Source: Linum tenue (lineage: Eukaryota; Streptophyta; Magnoliopsida; Malpighiales; Linaceae). From it: a DNA stretch of 64,000 bases. The first letter of the stretch is position 1. Each line of letters starts with the position of its first letter. Both the position numbers and the translations under genes were made by a program. Shown one piece after another: positions 61,320-64,000 of the stretch. Where the stretch lies: positions 64,133,703 through 64,197,702 of the forward strand of contig CAMGYJ010000002.1 in the NCBI GenBank assembly GCA_946122785.1, read 5' to 3'. Below the pieces are notes generated by a model. It was not told where the DNA came from and did not search any database. It saw nothing but the letters and a program-made list of their open reading frames with translations.

Positions 61320-61530
61320 TCGAGTCTCGCTGAACAGTCTTTGCATCTTTGGCACTCCCGTCTCGGTCATCCACATTTGAGTCGACTTGTATCTATGGTC
61401 AAACTTCGGTTATTTGGTGATAATAAGATGATTGATAACTCCTCCAAGCTTATGTATGTGTACTAGTTGTGTCGAAACTAAGTCTACCCGAAAATCTTTT
61501 CTAAGCTCGAATTGCTAACATTTTCTGATC
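61320..61530 (+). pseudogene. Ty1/copia GAG-pre-integrase fragment
   Basis: The plus strand encodes LHLWHSRLGHPHLSRLVSM, the conserved LWHxRLGHP motif of the copia GAG-pre-integrase domain. After a stop and a frame change it continues with CVETKSTRKSF, recalling the zinc-binding C-x-x-x-K...R-F end of that domain. There is no integrase core or reverse transcriptase nearby. It is a short dead fragment. Confidence 0.68.
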
Positions 61531-62036
61531 CACACTCTTCCTTGGCGGTTGACCAAGGAACATCAAGTTCCTGTTCTCTCGCAGTCCCAGCATTGTCGAG
61601 AAGGAGAACTCATCCATTCCAGTCCCCTAAGCGTTTCTCCACGCCCGTGGTCGAATTCCATCTCTTCCCTGCATGCGTTAAGTACTCTTTTATGTAGGAT
61701 TTACGAATGGGCACGATCATTACAATCATTTTACTTGGAGACAAAAGAAGGTGGTCATGGAGATCACTGCACGCCACACTCTGCTCCATAATTCCTTTGC
61801 CATATCTTTCTTTATCGATCCCCCGTCGACCTTTTGTGTGAAGAAAGTTGAAAGGAAAAATCATTCTCATTCATTAAGGATCAATCCACTCTGTTTTGCC
61901 TAGGGCCAGAAAAGACTCCCGCAATGATTCTATCCCAACCCATCCCGGATGAGGAAAATGCGAGATCAAAACTGACAAGAAAACAAACCCAACTGGCAAT
62001 GCAACCACCGAGTTGTTTCAGCAGGACCCTGGGACT
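61531..62036. other. Gene-free spacer downstream of the ATL gene
   Basis: No gene is recognised. The part near 62036 is the likely 3' UTR of the minus-strand ATL gene. Confidence 0.4.
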
Positions 62037-62401
62037 TTAACCAAACGGGAAAAAACAGCGTCCTTCGTTTCGAGCTCTGCTATGACTACCACCACCACTA
62101 CTACTCCGTCGAATCAACAAGGCTCGAACGCTAGATAGAAGCTGCCGATCCGCCGCCGAATCCCACGAGAGGACCTTCTGATTGGCTGAACTGCAAACTG
62201 ATCACCTTCACCCTCTTTCCCCATCCTCACATAATCGATCCCTTCATCACCCATCACGGACAAGTGGCGGCCGCCGCGCTTGCTCTGCTTCCGCTTCCCA
62301 ATCACCTCAGGAGACTGGCTCCCGAAACGACGACGAGGAGCAGCAGGCGAATGAGCTTCACGAAACGACGGAACGGCCTTCCACATCTCCGCCCAACTCA
62401 A
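62037..62401 (-). pseudogene. Frameshifted C-terminal half of the ATL gene
   Basis: Beyond the stop, ATL-like C-terminal sequence continues across different frames. SPRGSQQQAESVLGSDEDF (overlapping the preceding entry in another frame) leads, after a T-run at about 62408-62412, into VVIELGGDVEGR. Then come MGDEGIDYVRMGK and VQPIRRS in the first frame, and WDSAADRQLLSSVRALL in a further frame, ending RCFFPFG and TAA at 62037. At least three or four small indels are needed to explain this. Either the gene is decaying or the base calls here are poor; neighbouring genes show no such damage. Confidence 0.68.
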
Positions 62402-63070
62402 TCACCACAAAAATCCTCGTCGCTTCCTAAGACGCTCTCGGCTTGTTGCTGCGAGCCTCGAGGGGAGGAGCTCGGAGCACACTTGGAGACGACGAGGATT
62501 ATGCCCCGAAGCGAGTTGCGCCGAGGAAATGCTTGTCCGGCAGAGCGGGCAAATGGCATTGCTCTGCATCCAAAGGTCGATGCAGGGCAAGTGGAAGGCG
62601 GGGGCACAATTGGGGAGGACTCTGAGGATGTCCTCTTCCTTGAACTCGTTCAGGCACACCACGCAGCCGTAGATGCCGCCGCCGCATTCTAGTACTCCTC
62701 CTGTTCTGTACTCGCGAGTTGGGAGAGCTTGAATGGTAAGTTCGTCGAGGCCGCCGCCGCCGCCGCCGCCGAGAGGCCAATTGCCAGGGGACAGGGCGAT
62801 GAAGGAGTCGTCAACAGCGGGTTGTCCGGTGGCGGCTGTTGCGCTGGAGGAAGGGAGAAACCAGGTCGATGTTGGGAGATTGAAGGGAAGCGAGGAACAG
62901 CGGCATTTGTTGACCAAGACGTAGTATGCGAGAAGCAATGCAGCTGCGGCTCCGATGATGCATAGGACGGCGATTGTTAGGAGAGGGGAGGCATTGTCTG
63001 ATGATGTATGGAAAGAGCGGGGTTGTAGTTGTTGTTGTTGATAATAGATGATGGGATTTCGTTGCTGCAT
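62402..63070 (-). CDS. ATL-family RING-H2 E3 ligase, 222-residue open part
   Basis: From ATG 63070 the frame codes an N-terminal membrane helix (about 30-53, LLTIAVLCIIGAAAALLLAY). A Gly-run leads into the ATL GLD motif (GLDELTIQALP at 107-117). The RING-H2 finger follows: Cys136, Cys139, Cys155, His160, Cys163, Cys174, Cys177. ATL proteins are membrane-anchored ubiquitin ligases, often stress-responsive and usually intronless. Two oddities are present. The fourth zinc ligand, normally His in C-x-H-x-F-H, is Pro157 (codon 62602-62600). The frame then ends at 62402 soon after the RING, while family-like sequence continues in other frames downstream. Activity is doubtful as written. Confidence 0.82.
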   Translation of the reverse strand: MQQRNPIIYYQQQQLQPRSFHTSSDNASPLLTIAVLCIIGAAAALLLAYYVLVNKCRCSSLPFNLPTSTWFLPSSSATAATGQPAVDDSFIALSPGNWPLGGGGGGGLDELTIQALPTREYRTGGVLECGGGIYGCVVCLNEFKEEDILRVLPNCAPAFHLPCIDLWMQSNAICPLCRTSISSAQLASGHNPRRLQVCSELLPSRLAATSRERLRKRRGFLW

Positions 63071-63284
63071 TGAACATTTGATGTGGAGGGCTGTGTTTTG
63101 TTCCTCTGGAATGGGATTGAGAGAGGATGGGAGGAGATTGACAGGGAGAAATGAGAGGGGTTTTATGTTTGGGGTTTGGACACTTGAGGGAGTATTAAGG
63201 AGAAGTGAAAATTTTCACTCTCCTAGGCTATCAAGTAGAGGCGTGATTGTACAAACGTTGGGGTATGTTGATGATGACTTACAA

Positions 63285-63560
63285 GTTATTTGGCTAAATT
63301 GCAAGTTTGGTCACTCGAATTGTTACAAAATTTCACGTTTGGTCACTCGAATTCGTTTATTCCGTTCGTAGTCACTTAAATTAGTTAAATAGTCCAAGTT
63401 CGGTCACTCTCCGTTAACATCCGTCAGACTCCGTTAGTGTCGTCAGTTAACTGCTGACGTGGCTAACAGAGATGCCTAGTCACCCAATTTTAACCCAAGA
63501 AAAAATAGAAATTGACCTGCCACGTCAGAAAAACATGCCACCTCATATAAACACAACTCA
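63285..63560. repeat. Possible MULE-type element end
   Basis: GGCTAAATTGCAAGTTTGGT (from 63291) starts a stretch with repeated GTTTGGTCACTCGAATT and TCACTTAAATT words, then CCGTTA-rich and TGACGTGGC sequence. This is a style common at eudicot Mutator-like MITE ends. No partner end is visible before the window closes. Confidence 0.4.
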
Positions 63561-64000
63561 TCCCACCCAACCTAAAAAAACCATTAACCCACCCAGAAAT
63601 CGAACCCGTGACCCATCCACACTTCTTCTTCTTCCTCTATACCCTGCTTCCGCCGCCACCTGGGGGATTTCCCCTCAATCTCCCTGCTGCGGCCCCCGCC
63701 GCCGGATCCAGATTCGCTAGGAAGAAGAAAGTGAGAAGGAGGAACCAAGGATAAAACAACAATCCACCTACCACCGCAACAAAATACCCCATCCTCTGTT
63801 CATTTGCTCCACTGGACAGCATATCAGACTATCGATGTGCATCTAGTCCATCACCTTCCATGGAAGATTCTAGCTTGCCAACGTTTAACAGGAAACTCTT
63901 TCATCTCTAAGGAAGCTCCAAATCCAATCATGGCCGGCTGTTGTGCGCCCCACCTGTCCAACACAGTGACAAATATAATACCGTAATTTGGCCAGGCATT
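63561..64000. other. Window end, nothing recognised
   Basis: Only short overlapping frames on both strands; none has a recognisable domain. Confidence 0.4.

Noticed and set aside
1..64000. CRISPR arrays, operons, ribosome binding sites, tRNA or rRNA genes
   Set aside because: The window is plant nuclear DNA. No regular spaced repeats and no foldable tRNA or rRNA sequence were seen; the only tRNA-like signal is the SINE-type remnant near 16.6 kb.

Overview
The window is nuclear DNA of a flowering plant, most likely a core eudicot. The evidence is GT-AG introns in AT-rich DNA, plant-only gene families (MYOB receptor, bHLH3/JAM-type factor, class XI myosin, ATL RING-H2) and typical plant transposons. 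I cannot name the species. Exon models below were built by hand from splice consensus, reading frame and remembered family members; for every multi-exon gene the summed coding length is a multiple of three.

Layout. 0-7.4 kb: repeat debris (a Mutator-type MITE end, a hAT element, a LINE RNase H scrap), then a PfkB carbohydrate kinase resembling NARA5 on the minus strand. 7.4-12.3 kb: dense transposon territory, with elements nested in elements, a TRIM-like retroelement and a Ty3-type scrap. 13.3-16.0 kb: myosin-binding protein (MYOB, GTD-binding coiled coil), plus strand. 17.05-17.4 kb: an intact MITE with 9-bp target duplication. 20.0-21.5 kb: intronless bHLH3/JAM3-like factor, plus strand. 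24.9-31.2 kb: class XI-type myosin of 25 coding exons, plus strand, with no globular tail. 31.2-38.2 kb: repeats, including a MULE transposase scrap. 38.2-40.3 kb: BET1-like Qc-SNARE, minus strand. 41.4-45.1 kb: class 3 (DAG-lipase-like) lipase, minus strand. 45.7-53.7 kb: repeats (two hAT elements with 8-bp duplications, an Athila/Tat-like scrap, a 2.2-kb Ty3 LTR with primer binding site, and an unusual field of TACCA/TGGTA palindromes). 54.3-58.2 kb: ATG9, minus strand, with a 5' UTR intron reaching to about 60 kb. 62.0-63.1 kb: ATL RING-H2 E3 ligase, minus strand, which lacks one zinc ligand and is frameshifted after the RING.

How the genes relate. They are not an operon. There is a loose membrane-traffic theme: a myosin receptor and a myosin 9 kb apart on one strand, then an ER-Golgi SNARE, a lipase and the autophagy lipid scramblase ATG9. 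The items most worth a second look are the tail-less myosin near a MYOB gene, the damaged ATL gene, a candidate exon cut off by a transposon next to NARA5, the nested element cluster and the palindrome field.
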